Source of the DNA: Selenomonas sputigena
GTDB taxonomy: Bacteria; Bacillota; Negativicutes; Selenomonadales; Selenomonadaceae
NCBI RefSeq assembly: GCF_026015965.1
Contig: NZ_CP110383.1
Location: forward strand, 1,429,501 to 1,493,500
DNA: 64,000 nt
Direction of reading: 5' to 3'
Below are positions 37,485 to 46,206 of the stretch, one piece after another. The stretch's first letter is position 1; each line of letters opens with the position of its first letter. Position numbers and translations under genes: made by a program. The notes under the pieces were generated by a model. That model ran no database searches. It saw nothing but the letters and a program-made list of their open reading frames with translations, and was not told where the DNA came from.

Positions 37485-38098
37485 ATCGGATCTTCCCTTC
37501 CCTTTTCTATTTCGTCAAAAAGCTCTCCATTGCGTGCGACAAGGCGCCTCTCCGCCGCAAGGATGGCGCAGACGGAATCGACCGCGCCATCGACCTCGTC
37601 GTTCGTGACGACGTACTTGTAGCACTTTCCCGCTTCAATCTCATCGATCGCCGCAGCGAGGCGCTTCTGCAAGACCTCCTCCGTCTCCGTATCGCGTCCG
37701 CGGATGCGCCTTTCCAGCTCGGCGAGCGACGGCGGCAAGATGAAGATGTAGACGCCCTCAGGAAACTTCTCGCACACCTTCATCGCGCCCTGCGTGTCGA
37801 TCTCAAGCAAGATGTCCTCGCCCGCCGCGAGCTTTTCCTCCACCTTTTTCAATGGCGTTCCGTAATAATTGTCGTAGACCTTTGCCCATTCGAGCAATTC
37901 GTCCTTTTCGATCATTTTCTCGAACGCCTCGACCGAGAGGAAATAGTAGCTCTCGCCGTCGACCTCGCCCGCACGCGGCTTTCGCGTCGTAGCGGAAACG
38001 GAGTAGGCAAGCGGCGTCTTTTCCAAGAGCGTCTGACAGATCGTGCCCTTGCCCGCACCCGACGGGCCGGAAACGACGACCAAAAGTCCTTTTCTCAT
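37481..38098 (-). CDS. gmk: Guanylate kinase
   Basis: Gmk phosphorylates GMP to GDP. The 205 residues show the P-loop [21 protein letters not shown], the GMP-binding [19 protein letters not shown], the [12 protein letters not shown] segment and [21 protein letters not shown]. The ATG overlaps the remA stop by 4 bp. Confidence 0.97.
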   Translation of the reverse strand: MRKGLLVVVSGPSGAGKGTICQTLLEKTPLAYSVSATTRKPRAGEVDGESYYFLSVEAFEKMIEKDELLEWAKVYDNYYGTPLKKVEEKLAAGEDILLEIDTQGAMKVCEKFPEGVYIFILPPSLAELERRIRGRDTETEEVLQKRLAAAIDEIEAGKCYKYVVTNDEVDGAVDSVCAILAAERRLVARNGELFDEIEKGREDPI

Positions 38099-38373
38099 TT
38101 TCCGTCCTCTCTTCCTTTCGTTTCCGGAGTGTCTGAATCAAGAACGCGATGCGCCACGGTCTCCGGCTGCACGGCAGAAAGAATCACATGATCACTGTCC
38201 ATGATGGCAACGGCACGCGTCCGTCTGCCGTAAGTGGCGTCAATGAGCCTGCCGCCGTCGCGCGCCTCCTGAATGATGCGCTTGATTGGCGCCGATTCAG
38301 GGCTGACGATCGCCACGACGCGGTTCGCCGAAACGATGTTGCCGAACCCGATATTGATGAGCTTGATGTCCAT
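38095..38373 (-). CDS. remA: RemA-family regulatory protein (DUF370)
   Basis: In Bacillus, RemA is a DNA-binding activator of biofilm matrix and osmoprotection genes. The 92 residues match the family: [20 protein letters not shown], then [40 protein letters not shown] and [12 protein letters not shown]. The conserved Arg residues needed for DNA contact are present. The Asp/Glu-rich last 12 residues are extra. It lies between yicC and gmk, the usual location. Targets here are unknown. Confidence 0.93.
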   Translation of the reverse strand: MDIKLINIGFGNIVSANRVVAIVSPESAPIKRIIQEARDGGRLIDATYGRRTRAVAIMDSDHVILSAVQPETVAHRVLDSDTPETKGREDGK

Positions 38374-38382
38374 ATTGACCCC

Positions 38383-39261
38383 TCACTCGATGTTTTGCAC
38401 CTGCTCGCGCAGCTTCTCGACCTCACTCTTGATCTCGACGACAAGTTTCGCCGCCTGCGTGAAGTTCGCCTTCGCACCAATCGTGTTCGTCTCGCGATTG
38501 ATCTCCTGAATCAGAAAGTCGAGCTTCCTGCCGATGGGCGCTTCCTCCACCTCGATCGTCTCACGGAACTGAGCGATGTGGCTCTTGAGGCGCACGACCT
38601 CCTCGTTGTAGCTGATGCGATCAGCGTAGAGCACCGTTTCCTGCAGGATGCGCATCTCATCAATGCCCTGCCCCTTGAGCATTTCGCTGAGGACGTTCCT
38701 CAGGTGCGTGCGGTAGCGCTCGACGATCTCCGGTTCGAAGGCCGAGAGTTTCTCGATTGCCTCGACGAGAAACGCGAGGCGCGGCTCGAAGTCGAGGCGC
38801 GTATGCTCGCCCTCCTTTTTTCGCATTTGGGCGAAATGCTCCAAGGCGCTTTCCAAGGCGTCAAAGACGAGTTCGCGGGCGTCAAGCACATCGCGGCTCT
38901 CCTCGTGCACGCGCAGGACGTCGGGATACAAGGCTATTTTACATACATCGGCGGGCGGTGTCAAATGCAGGAAATCGCCAAGTTCGTAAAGCGCCGTCTG
39001 ATAGGCGCGTGCCAAGTTCTTGTCAACGACGATGGTCGCTTCCTTTTCACGCTTGTCATGAAAGGCGATGTTCACATCGATCTTGCCGCGCGCCGAGAAT
39101 TTCTTGATGGCATGGCGCATATCGTTCTCAAAGACATTGAGAGCGCGCGGCATGGAAAACGATATGTCCAGATACCGCTGATTGACCGATTTCACTTCCA
39201 CATGAACCTTGTAATCCTCATTCTCCCGGCCCGCCGCGCCGAACCCCGTCATGCTCTTCAT
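38383..39261 (-). CDS. yicC: YicC family protein (endoribonuclease)
   Basis: The 292 residues match YicC/YloC: MKSMTGFGAAGRENEDYKVH, VEVKSVNQRYLDISFSMPRA, then EMLKGQGIDEMRILQETVLYAD and KLDFLIQEINRETNTIGAKA at the C-terminus. YicC proteins are Mn-dependent endoribonucleases affecting RNA turnover. It heads the remA-gmk-rpoZ-coaBC operon. Confidence 0.95.
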   Translation of the reverse strand: MKSMTGFGAAGRENEDYKVHVEVKSVNQRYLDISFSMPRALNVFENDMRHAIKKFSARGKIDVNIAFHDKREKEATIVVDKNLARAYQTALYELGDFLHLTPPADVCKIALYPDVLRVHEESRDVLDARELVFDALESALEHFAQMRKKEGEHTRLDFEPRLAFLVEAIEKLSAFEPEIVERYRTHLRNVLSEMLKGQGIDEMRILQETVLYADRISYNEEVVRLKSHIAQFRETIEVEEAPIGRKLDFLIQEINRETNTIGAKANFTQAAKLVVEIKSEVEKLREQVQNIE

Positions 39262-39290
39262 GCCAACAGCCCCCCATTCCTGCTCATTCA

Positions 39291-39319
39291 GGGAACCGCC
39301 AATCTCCTCAGCGTTTCCT
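39291..39319. repeat. Short inverted repeat related to the TIR family
   Basis: GGGAACCGCC and, inverted, GGAAACGCTGAGG flank a few bases in the yicC-prfC gap. The right arm matches the element ends seen in copies A-C except the final TAAA. It is a probable minimal derivative; chance is possible. Confidence 0.35.
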
Positions 39320-39373
39320 TCATTTTGTTATATCAAGGTATTCTACCACACTTTTCGCCTCTTCGACAAGGCT

Positions 39374-40993
39374 TTATGCCTCCGTACGGTCGACGGGTAC
39401 GGCATGAAGCAGGAGGTCGGGATTGTTCTCCGTGATCCAGCCGAGCGCCCATTCGTTGCTCACGAGCAGCACGGGATTGCCCCGGCGGTCGCGCACAAAC
39501 ATGCCGCGGTCTGCGCCGCGCAGGGTTGCGGGCGTGATTTCGCGCCCATCGGCGAATGTCATCCAACGCGCGACCTCGTAGGGCTGCATCTGCAGCACGA
39601 TATCGACATTGTACTCGTTCTTCAGACGGTATTCGAGCACTTCAAACTGCAGCGTGCCGACCGTGCCGACGATGTATGCGTCCGCGCCCGCGCCCTCCTG
39701 CATGAAAAGCTGGATCGCGCCCTCCTGCGTGAGCTGCTCGACGCCCTTGACGAACTGCTTGCGCTTCATCGTGTCCTTCGCCGAGACGCGTGCAAACTTC
39801 TCGGGCGGAAACACGGGAAAATCTTCGTACTTGAACTTGTGCGAGGCGTCCGTCAGCGTATCGCCGATCGAGAAGATGCCGGGATCGAAAAGCCCCACGA
39901 TGTCGCCCGGAAACGCCTCGTCGATGATCTGCCGATCCTGCGCGAGGAACTGCTGCGGCTGCGCGAGCTTGATCAGCTTTCCGCTCTTTTCGTGCCAGAC
40001 GCTCATGTTGCGCTCGAACGCGCCCGACACAATGCGAATGAAGGCGAGGCGATCGCGGTGCGCGGGATTCATGTTCGCCTGGATCTTGAATACGAAAGCC
40101 GAGAAGCGCTCGTCCGTCGGCTCGATGATGCCATCGGACGAAGCGCGAGGCGCAGGCGCGGGCGCGAGTCGCAGATACTCTTCCAGAAAATTCTTGACGC
40201 CGAAATTCGTCATGGCAGAACCGAAGAACGTCGGCGTCAATTCGCCGCGATCGACCTTCTCGCGGTCAAAGTCCTCGCCCGCCGCATCGAGAAGCTCGAT
40301 GTCGTCGGCGAGCGTCCGGCGCTCCTCTTCCGTCAGCTGTGCCATGAAAGCCTCGTCGTCGATCGAGCCGCAGACGGAGACGCGTTCTGTCTGCCCGTGG
40401 CTCATATCGGCAGCGAAAAGCTCGACCTCGCGCTTCGCGCGGTCATAGACGCCTTTGTAATTGCCGTCCGTACCGACCGGCCAATTCATCGGATAAGAGC
40501 GAATGCCCAAGACATCTTCCAGCTCCGCCATGAGGTCGAGCGGCGCCTTGCCAAAGCGGTCGAGCTTGTTGACGAAGGTGAAGATTGGAATATGGCGCTC
40601 GCGGCAAACCTTGAAGAGTTTCTTCGTCTGCGCCTCGACGCCCTTCGCCACGTCGAGAATCATGACCGCGCTGTCGACCGCCATCAGCGTGCGGTACGTA
40701 TCCTCACTGAAATCCTGATGCCCGGGCGTGTCAAGGATGTTGATGCGGCAACCGCCGTAGTCGAACTGCAGCACGCTCGACGTGACGGAAATACCGCGCT
40801 GCTTCTCGATCTCCATCCAATCGGACACGGCATGGCGCTGCGTCTTGCGCGACTTGATCGATCCTGCGAGATGGATTGCCCCACCGTAGAGCAGGAGCTT
40901 CTCCGTCAGTGTCGTCTTTCCCGCGTCCGGGTGCGAAATGATGGCGAACGTGCGCCTCTTCTCTATTTCCTTCTTCAATTCTTCCTGCGACAA
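39374..40993 (-). CDS. prfC: Peptide chain release factor 3
   Basis: RF3 is a GTPase that removes RF1/RF2 from ribosomes after termination. The 539 residues show the RF3-specific G1 loop ISHPDAGKTTLTEKLLLYGG, KSRKTQRHAVSDWMEIEKQR, the G3 DTPGHQDFSEDTYRTL, the G4 FVNKLDR, and the C-terminal FEVLEYRLKNEYNVDI. The TTG at 40993 is preferred, with GGAGGATG 7 bp upstream. An ATG 15 bp further upstream overlaps that ribosome-binding site and is unlikely. Confidence 0.96.
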   Translation of the reverse strand: MSQEELKKEIEKRRTFAIISHPDAGKTTLTEKLLLYGGAIHLAGSIKSRKTQRHAVSDWMEIEKQRGISVTSSVLQFDYGGCRINILDTPGHQDFSEDTYRTLMAVDSAVMILDVAKGVEAQTKKLFKVCRERHIPIFTFVNKLDRFGKAPLDLMAELEDVLGIRSYPMNWPVGTDGNYKGVYDRAKREVELFAADMSHGQTERVSVCGSIDDEAFMAQLTEEERRTLADDIELLDAAGEDFDREKVDRGELTPTFFGSAMTNFGVKNFLEEYLRLAPAPAPRASSDGIIEPTDERFSAFVFKIQANMNPAHRDRLAFIRIVSGAFERNMSVWHEKSGKLIKLAQPQQFLAQDRQIIDEAFPGDIVGLFDPGIFSIGDTLTDASHKFKYEDFPVFPPEKFARVSAKDTMKRKQFVKGVEQLTQEGAIQLFMQEGAGADAYIVGTVGTLQFEVLEYRLKNEYNVDIVLQMQPYEVARWMTFADGREITPATLRGADRGMFVRDRRGNPVLLVSNEWALGWITENNPDLLLHAVPVDRTEA

Positions 40994-41021
40994 AATACAT
41001 CCTCCCACACCGTTGTCATTT

Positions 41022-41058
41022 GAAAAAAAGACTGCTGCAGAATCTCTGCAGCAGTCTT
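41022..41058 (-). terminator. Terminator of the tRNA operon
   Basis: AAGACTGCTGCAGA (41028-41041) and TCTGCAGCAGTCTT (41045-41058) form a perfect 14-bp stem with a 3-base loop, followed on the minus strand by a T run. Confidence 0.93.
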
Positions 41059-41069
41059 GCCTATCGTTT

Positions 41070-41144
41070 TGGAGGCGACACCCAGAATCGAACTGGGGAA
41101 TGAGGGTTTTGCAGACCCCTGCCTTACCGCTTGGCTATGTCGCC
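41070..41144 (-). tRNA. tRNA-Cys (GCA)
   Basis: The minus strand reads GGCGACATAGCCAAGCGGTA and folds as a cloverleaf with acceptor GGCGACA/TGTCGCC, anticodon loop TCTGCAAAA (anticodon GCA), T loop GTTCGATTC, discriminator T and an encoded CCA. It is last of three tRNA genes. Confidence 0.96.
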
Positions 41145-41147
41145 GTA

Positions 41148-41222
41148 TGGAGCGGAAAACGAGGCTCGAACTCGCGACCCCCACCTTGGCAAGGTGGTGC
41201 TCTACCACTGAGCTACTTCCGC
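41148..41222 (-). tRNA. tRNA-Gly (GCC)
   Basis: The minus strand begins GCGGAAGTAGCTCAGTGGTA; anticodon loop TTGCCAA gives GCC. The T loop GTTCGAGCC, discriminator T and encoded CCA are present. It is 3 bp from tRNA-Cys. This is the tRNA type sensed by the glyQS T-box. Confidence 0.96.
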
Positions 41223-41228
41223 ATGAAG

Positions 41229-41305
41229 TGGCGACCCGAAGGGGACTTGAACCCCTGACCTCCGCCGTGACAGGGCGGCATTCTAACCAACTAAACTACC
41301 GGGCC
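41229..41305 (-). tRNA. tRNA-Asp (GTC)
   Basis: The minus strand begins GGCCCGGTAGTTTAGTTGGT; anticodon loop CTGTCAC gives GTC. The acceptor pairs GGCCCGG with TCGGGTC through G-T wobbles, discriminator G, and CCA is encoded. First of the three-tRNA cluster. Confidence 0.95.
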
Positions 41306-41481
41306 ATCCATCGCCTTCCGTAAGGTCGGCAACAAGTAGTATTATACAGAGCGATGGGGGGCTTGTCAAGGAATCTGAAAGAAATATTTCAACCTTCCGT
41401 TTCCCGTGAGTGCCTGCGCTCGCGTTTTAGCTAATTGCTCGACGCAAACCCGCATAGCCTTTCAGAAATGACCGAGCAAAA

Positions 41482-41525
41482 GCAACTGAATCATAGTTGC
41501 ATACAGCACCCCATTCTGCTATAAT
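41482..41525 (+). promoter_or_regulatory. hicAB promoter with overlapping inverted repeat
   Basis: TTGCAT (41497-41502), 17 bp, TATAAT (41520-41525) with TGC extension form a strong promoter. GCAACT (41482-41487) and AGTTGC (41495-41500) are an inverted repeat overlapping the -35, the expected place for autoregulation by HicB. Confidence 0.75.
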
Positions 41526-41542
41526 CTCCTTGAGGTGAAACC

Positions 41543-41800
41543 ATGCCTACAAAAGATATACTGCTTGAAAAGATCTGCAGGAAACCCGCACCCGCGAATT
41601 TCACGGTGCGTGAGCTTGACGCCTTGATGAAGAAATGCGGCTGTGAAAAATTCCAAGGCGGAAGAGGCTCCGGCATCGGTTATTTTCATACGGCAAGCAA
41701 GCGCATCCTGCAGTTTGACGGCCCGCATCCCAGAAAGGAACTTTATCGGTATCAAATCAAGAAAGTCCTTGCGTTCTTGAAGGACATCGAGGAATTTTAA
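41543..41800 (+). CDS. hicA: HicA-family mRNA interferase toxin
   Basis: HicA toxins cleave mRNA and are held inactive by HicB. The 85-residue protein has a dsRBD-like outline: TVRELDALMKKCGCEKFQGG, RGSGIGYFH, ILQFDGPHPRKELYRYQIKK and VLAFLKDIEEF. In this subgroup the usual GSH active-site motif reads GSG with a His five residues on, followed by the HP-K-E-L motif, so the active His position is inferred. It is the first gene of the pair; hicB follows 12 bp later. Confidence 0.85.
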   Translation: MPTKDILLEKICRKPAPANFTVRELDALMKKCGCEKFQGGRGSGIGYFHTASKRILQFDGPHPRKELYRYQIKKVLAFLKDIEEF

Positions 41801-41812
41801 GGAGGATTCATC

Positions 41813-42154
41813 ATGAATCTGTTGGAATACAAAGGCTACCATGCGAAAATTTCGTTCGATGCACAAGACTCTCTCTTCATAGGCGAAGTGTTCGGCATCA
41901 ATGACTCTCTGAACTTTCATGGCGCGAGCGTCGCCGAACTGAAAGATGCTTTCCATCATTGCATTGACAATTATTTGGATGTCTGCAAAAAGATTCAAAA
42001 GAATCCCGATAAGGAATTCAAAGGCAATTTCAACATCCGCATCCCGAGCGAGCTTCATCGAAAGCTGGCGCTGGAAGCGACGAGGCATGATGTGTCTTTG
42101 AACCAATTTATCAAGGATGTCTTGACGCAGGCAACGACGGTGCCGCAGGCATGA
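41813..42154 (+). CDS. hicB: HicB-family antitoxin
   Basis: The 113-residue protein has an N-terminal HicB fold (YKGYHAKISFDAQDSLFIGE, VFGINDSLNFHGASVAELKD, AFHHCIDNYLDVCKK) and a C-terminal ribbon-helix-helix DNA-binding segment (FNIRIPSELHRKLALEATRH, then DVSLNQFIKDVL). It should neutralise HicA and repress the operon through the inverted repeat at 41482-41500. A terminator follows 41 bp downstream. Confidence 0.93.
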   Translation: MNLLEYKGYHAKISFDAQDSLFIGEVFGINDSLNFHGASVAELKDAFHHCIDNYLDVCKKIQKNPDKEFKGNFNIRIPSELHRKLALEATRHDVSLNQFIKDVLTQATTVPQA

Positions 42155-42195
42155 ACTGTCTCTCTAGGAAAACCCATGATGCTTCCATACGACAA

Positions 42196-42233
42196 GAGCG
42201 CACTCCCCGGCAATCGGGAAGTGCGCTCCTTTT
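42196..42233. terminator. Terminator between hicB and sdhB
   Basis: GAGCGCACT...CCCG pairs with CGGG...AGTGCGCTC (42196-42228), with CTTTTAT on the plus side. It probably ends both converging units. Confidence 0.85.
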
Positions 42234-42274
42234 ATCTTGGGACGATGGCGAAGAATTCGCCGCCGTTCCTTTTT

Positions 42275-43027
42275 TTAGTTGTTGAAGATATTCCGCAGCG
42301 CCTGCTTGTTGACGTCGCGGTTGAGCTGTGCGAGGTGCTGCGTGAGCTTGATGTTCTTCGGGCATGCCTGCTCACAGTTCTGACTGTTGCCGCAGCTCGT
42401 GATGCCGCCCTTGCCCATGAGAGCTTCGAGGCGCGTCGGGGCGTCGAACTTTCCGAGCGGATGCAGGTTGAAGAGCAGCGTCTGCACCGTCGGCGCAGGT
42501 CCGATGAAGTCGGACTGCGGGCCGACGTTCGGGCACGCCTCAAGGCAGCAGCCGCATGTCATGCAGTGCGAAATCTCGTAGGTCGTCTGCGCCGTGTAAG
42601 GATTCTGCAGCGGAGCGTCGGGGTTGTCCCAAGAGCCGTCGATCTCGATCCAGCCATGGATGCGCTTCAAGCTCTCGAACATGACGGAACGGTCGATGAG
42701 GAGGTCGCGGATGACGGGGAAGGTGCGTGCCGGCGCGAGCGTGATCGGCTGCTCAAGCTCGTCGACGAGCGAGCAGCATGCCTGACGCGCCTTGCCGTTG
42801 ATGACCATCATGCAGGCGCCGCAGACCTTCTCCAGGCAGTTGCACTCCCAAGTGACCGGGGCGACCGTCTTGCCGTCGACCGTCACGGGATTCTTCTGGA
42901 TCTCCATCAGAGCCGCGACGACATTGAGGCCGGGACGATAGTCGACATCGAATTCCTGCTTGTAAGGGCTGGCGTCAGGGCTGTCCTGACGCTCTATGAT
43001 GAATCTTACCTTTTTCTGTTCTGCCAT
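42275..43027 (-). CDS. sdhB: Fumarate reductase / succinate dehydrogenase iron-sulfur subunit
   Basis: This subunit passes electrons between quinone and flavin. The 250 residues have an N-terminal 2Fe-2S domain (CNCLEKVCGACMMVINGKAR plus a later Cys) and a C-terminal double-cluster ferredoxin domain (CMTCGCCLEACPNVG and CGNSQNCEQACPKNI), giving the 2Fe-2S, 4Fe-4S and 3Fe-4S set. It is last in sdhC-sdhA-sdhB. In an anaerobe next to class I fumarase the physiological direction is probably fumarate reduction; sequence alone cannot decide, and frdB would be an equivalent name. Confidence 0.95.
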   Translation of the reverse strand: MAEQKKVRFIIERQDSPDASPYKQEFDVDYRPGLNVVAALMEIQKNPVTVDGKTVAPVTWECNCLEKVCGACMMVINGKARQACCSLVDELEQPITLAPARTFPVIRDLLIDRSVMFESLKRIHGWIEIDGSWDNPDAPLQNPYTAQTTYEISHCMTCGCCLEACPNVGPQSDFIGPAPTVQTLLFNLHPLGKFDAPTRLEALMGKGGITSCGNSQNCEQACPKNIKLTQHLAQLNRDVNKQALRNIFNN

Positions 43028-43043
43028 TTGCTATCTCCTCCTC

Positions 43044-44846
43044 TTACTCTTTCTTCGCTACCGCGTAGTTGCGAGGACGCGGCTTGATGAGCGAATGGTC
43101 GAACTCGTCGTAGCTGACGATCGGCTCTTCCGTCTTCGGGTCGTAGTCGACGATGGAGATGCGCATGAAGTTCTTGTCATCACGCGGCATGAAGACGAGC
43201 TCTTCGCCGTCCATCATGCGCTTGCCGTTCGCGTCGAGGGCAATCTTGGCATGGGCGCCGCGGCTTTCGTCACGGCAGCGAGCCGCCTTCGTGATGCACA
43301 TCGCGTAGAGGATCATGTTGCGCAGCTGGCGCACGAACATGGCTTCCTGGTTCGCCCAATGGCCGCGATCCGTCAGGCCGATGTTGTCCCAACGCTTGAG
43401 GATTTCCTTGAGCTCCACGAGGCACTGGTCGAGGCCGTTGTTGTCGCGCTCGATGGAGACGTACTTGTACATGATGTCGCCAAGCTCGTGATGAAGCTTG
43501 TGCGCGTTCTCGGGGCCGTCCATCTTGAGGATGCCTTCAAACTGGTCGACGACCTCCTGACGAGCCTTGTCAAGCTCCGCCTGCGTGAGGGCGTCGCCAA
43601 GCTCGCCGGACTTCGCCATGCGCATGGCTTCAGGGCCGGAGACCGTGCCGGAGTAAGCGGCGGAAAGGAGCGAGTTCGCGCCGAGGCGGTTCGCGCCGTG
43701 GTACTGGTAGTCGCACTCGCCCGAGGCCATGAGTCCCTTGATGTTCGTATGATGCAGACGGTCGACCCAGATGCCGCCCATCGAGTAGTGGACGGACGGG
43801 AAGATCTCCATCGGCACCTTGCGCGGATCTTTTCCGACGAAGTCCATGTAGATTTCGAGGATACCGCCGAGCTTGCGCTCCAAGTAATGCGGATCGATAT
43901 GCGAGAGGTCAAGGTAGACGCGGTTCTCGCCGTTGATGCCAAGACCCATGTGCACGCAGACCTTGAAGATGGCGCGCGAGGCGACGTCACGCGGCACGAG
44001 GTTGCCGTATGCCGGATACATGTCCTCAAGGAAGTACCAGGGCTTACCGTCGCGGTAGACCCAGACGCGCCCGCCTTCGCCGCGGCACGCCTCGCTCATC
44101 AGGCGGTTCTTGTCCGAACCCGGAATCGCCGTCGGATGAATCTGGATGAACTCGGGGTTGCCGATGTGCGCCCCCTGCTGGTAGACGGCGGATACGGCCG
44201 AGCCGTTGCAGATCGTCGAAGCCGTGCAGCGGCCAAACACCTGGCCGGGGCCGCCCGTCGCAAGGATGACGACATCGGCGGGGAACGCCTTGATCTCCAT
44301 CGAGTTCATGTTCTGCGCGACGATGCCGCGGCAGATGCCGTCCTTGTTCTTGATGATGCGGATGAATTCCCAGAACTCGTACTTCTTGACGCCGCCCTTG
44401 ACTTCCCAGCGGCGAACCTGCTCGTCGAGCGCATAGAGGAGCTGCTGACCCGTCGTCGAGCCGGCAAAACAGGTGCGCTTGTTCTTCTGACCGCCGAAAT
44501 TGCGGAGGTCGAGGTTGCCTTCCGGCGTGCGCGTGAAGGGAACGCCCATGCGGTCGAACATCTTGATGAGCTTCGGCGCCGCCTCGACCATGCCCTTGAC
44601 CGCGACCTGATCGGCGAGGAAGTCGCCGCCGTAGACCGTATCATCGAAGTGCTCATAAACGCTGTCATGCTCGCCCTTCGTGTCCATGCAGGCGTTGATG
44701 CCGCCCTGCGCACACAGCGAGTGGGAGCGCTTTACGGGGCAGTAGGAAAACAGGTCGACTTCGCCGCCGAGCTCACAGACCTTGATGGTCGCCATGAGAC
44801 CCGAGAGACCGCCGCCTACAATAATGATTTTCTTCTTTTCAGCCAT
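43044..44846 (-). CDS. sdhA: Fumarate reductase / succinate dehydrogenase flavoprotein subunit
   Basis: This is the catalytic subunit interconverting fumarate and succinate. The 600 residues have the FAD-binding IIIVGGGLSGLMATIKVCELG, the flavin-linking His region KRSHSLCAQGGINACMD, QIHPTAIPGSDKNRLMSEAC, GEGGRVWVYRD, and SVHYSMGGIWVD. The size and the single cytochrome b partner match the Bacillus/Wolinella type (class B) enzyme. AGGAGAG precedes the ATG; sdhB follows 16 bp later. Confidence 0.96.
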   Translation of the reverse strand: MAEKKKIIIVGGGLSGLMATIKVCELGGEVDLFSYCPVKRSHSLCAQGGINACMDTKGEHDSVYEHFDDTVYGGDFLADQVAVKGMVEAAPKLIKMFDRMGVPFTRTPEGNLDLRNFGGQKNKRTCFAGSTTGQQLLYALDEQVRRWEVKGGVKKYEFWEFIRIIKNKDGICRGIVAQNMNSMEIKAFPADVVILATGGPGQVFGRCTASTICNGSAVSAVYQQGAHIGNPEFIQIHPTAIPGSDKNRLMSEACRGEGGRVWVYRDGKPWYFLEDMYPAYGNLVPRDVASRAIFKVCVHMGLGINGENRVYLDLSHIDPHYLERKLGGILEIYMDFVGKDPRKVPMEIFPSVHYSMGGIWVDRLHHTNIKGLMASGECDYQYHGANRLGANSLLSAAYSGTVSGPEAMRMAKSGELGDALTQAELDKARQEVVDQFEGILKMDGPENAHKLHHELGDIMYKYVSIERDNNGLDQCLVELKEILKRWDNIGLTDRGHWANQEAMFVRQLRNMILYAMCITKAARCRDESRGAHAKIALDANGKRMMDGEELVFMPRDDKNFMRISIVDYDPKTEEPIVSYDEFDHSLIKPRPRNYAVAKKE

Positions 44847-44884
44847 GTAGGTTCTCTCCTTATCTATACATCACAATCAATCGA

Positions 44885-45517
44885 TCAATGCATGGGAACG
44901 AAGTAGCTCACCATGAAGGCAATCGTCACGAAGCTCAGAGCCACGCAGAGCAACATGGAGAGAAGCCCCGCCGTCTTCTGGGCGCGAGGCCCCTTGACGA
45001 CGCCCCACGTCATGAGGAAGGTCGTAATGCCGTTCGTGAAATGGAAGATCGCTGCGAGCATGCCGATGAGGTAGAGGACGAAGACGATCGGGCTGCCCGT
45101 GACGTAGCTCTGGATCAGTTCATAGGTGATCGGCGTGCCGAGGACACCCTTGACGTAGCAGCGCAAGTAACCGACGTGCCATACGAGGAAGACGAGCAGG
45201 AACCATGCCGTCCAGCGCTGGAAAGCAAAATTCCAGTTGTTGAGGTAGCCATACTTCGTCGGGTTGTTCTTCGCCTGCATGCAGATGTAGATGCCATAGA
45301 TCGCATGGAAGAGGAACGGGATGGCGACGGCGCCGACCTCAAGTCCGAGGAAGATTGGTTTCGGAATCAGCTCCATCATGGCGAGCTTGCCATTCAGGGC
45401 TTCAGCACCGCCCAGAGCCGAAGCATTAGTGAGGATGTGCTCCATGAGGAATCCTCCGAGTGCCAGCAAGCCGACCAGGGAATGCAGGCGGCGGGCGTAA
45501 AAAGTTGTGTTAATCAT
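44885..45517 (-). CDS. sdhC: Succinate dehydrogenase / fumarate reductase cytochrome b558 subunit
   Basis: The 210-residue membrane anchor has five hydrophobic helices and conserved heme-ligand candidates: RRLHSLVGLLALGGFLMEHI, PFLFHAIYGIYI, WFLLVFLVWHVGYL, AIFHFTNGITTFLMTWGV. This is the diheme cytochrome b of class B enzymes that exchanges electrons with menaquinone. It is first in its operon, with AGGAGG before the ATG and GC-rich hairpins in the leader. Confidence 0.95.
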   Translation of the reverse strand: MINTTFYARRLHSLVGLLALGGFLMEHILTNASALGGAEALNGKLAMMELIPKPIFLGLEVGAVAIPFLFHAIYGIYICMQAKNNPTKYGYLNNWNFAFQRWTAWFLLVFLVWHVGYLRCYVKGVLGTPITYELIQSYVTGSPIVFVLYLIGMLAAIFHFTNGITTFLMTWGVVKGPRAQKTAGLLSMLLCVALSFVTIAFMVSYFVPMH

Positions 45518-45540
45518 TCTATACCTCCTATAAATTCTTT

Positions 45541-45623
45541 GCGCCCCGCATCGTGCGGGGGCGGATTACAGGAAGCGCCGATAAGTTCAGCGCCTCCCAT
45601 GAAAGCGCCAAACAGGCGCTTTC
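45541..45623. other. fumB-sdhC gap with three stem-loops, one related to the TIR family
   Basis: Three hairpins are packed into about 80 bp: CGCCCCGCA/TGCGGGGGCG (45542-45562); GGAAGCGCCGATAA facing TTCAGCGCCTCC (45571-45597), whose arms resemble the dispersed repeat ends; and GAAAGCGCC/GGCGCTTTC (45601-45623), which overlaps the fumB stop. No T run follows, so they may be read-through hairpins or an mRNA stability element between fumAB and sdhCAB rather than a terminator. Confidence 0.5.
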
Positions 45624-46180
45624 TATAACTTACGATACGGCGCCTGGCCAATCTCGTAGAAGTTATTCCCCTCGCAGTCGATGCCGACGATCGCCGGAAA
45701 GTCGACAACGGTCAGACGAGCCACAGCCTCCGGGCCGAGTTCCGGATAGGCGAGCACTTCGTACTTCTTGACGGACTTGGCGATCAGAGCCGCCGCGCCG
45801 CCGACGGCGACGAAGTATGTCACGCCGTTCTTCTTCATCGACTCGATGACCTTCGGGTCACGCGATCCCTTTCCGATCATGCCCGTGATGCCCTGTTCAA
45901 GCATCGTCGGCGTGTAGGCGTCCATGCGGCCGGCAGTCGTCGGGCCGCACGAGCCGATAGGATCGCCGGGCTTCGCAGGCGTAGGTCCGAGGTAGTAGAC
46001 GATTTCATTCTTCCAGTCCACGGGGAGCTTCTCGCCGCGTGCCAGAGCTTCGCACATGACCTTGTGCGCCGCATCGCGTGCGCTGATGATCGTGCCTGTG
46101 ATGAGCACGCTGTCGCCCGCCTTGAGCTTCTTGGACTGCTCCACGGTAAACGGTGTTTCGATACGAATCTTTTCAGCCAT
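45623..46180 (-). CDS. fumB: Fumarate hydratase class I, beta (C-terminal) subunit
   Basis: This is one half of the split, iron-sulfur fumarase that interconverts malate and fumarate. The 185 residues show LKAGDSVLITGTIISARDAA, GEKLPVDWKNEIVYYLGPTP, SCGPTTAGRMDAYTP, GMIGKGSRD and AIVGIDCEGNNFYEI. The ATG at 46180 gives MAEKIRIETPF; the longer frame lies within fumA. It follows fumA with a 26-bp gap and precedes sdhCAB, so malate can flow to succinate. Confidence 0.95.
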   Translation of the reverse strand: MAEKIRIETPFTVEQSKKLKAGDSVLITGTIISARDAAHKVMCEALARGEKLPVDWKNEIVYYLGPTPAKPGDPIGSCGPTTAGRMDAYTPTMLEQGITGMIGKGSRDPKVIESMKKNGVTYFVAVGGAAALIAKSVKKYEVLAYPELGPEAVARLTVVDFPAIVGIDCEGNNFYEIGQAPYRKL

Positions 46181-46206
46181 TTTTCTTATCCTCCCATCCC
46201 GAGCAA

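Noticed and set aside
38757-39107. Arg-rich 116-codon ORF opposite yicC
   Set aside because: Antisense shadow with extreme Arg content and no start signal.
45601-45623. Intrinsic terminator after fumB
   Set aside because: The stem is good but no T run follows on the minus strand, so it is listed only as a stem-loop.
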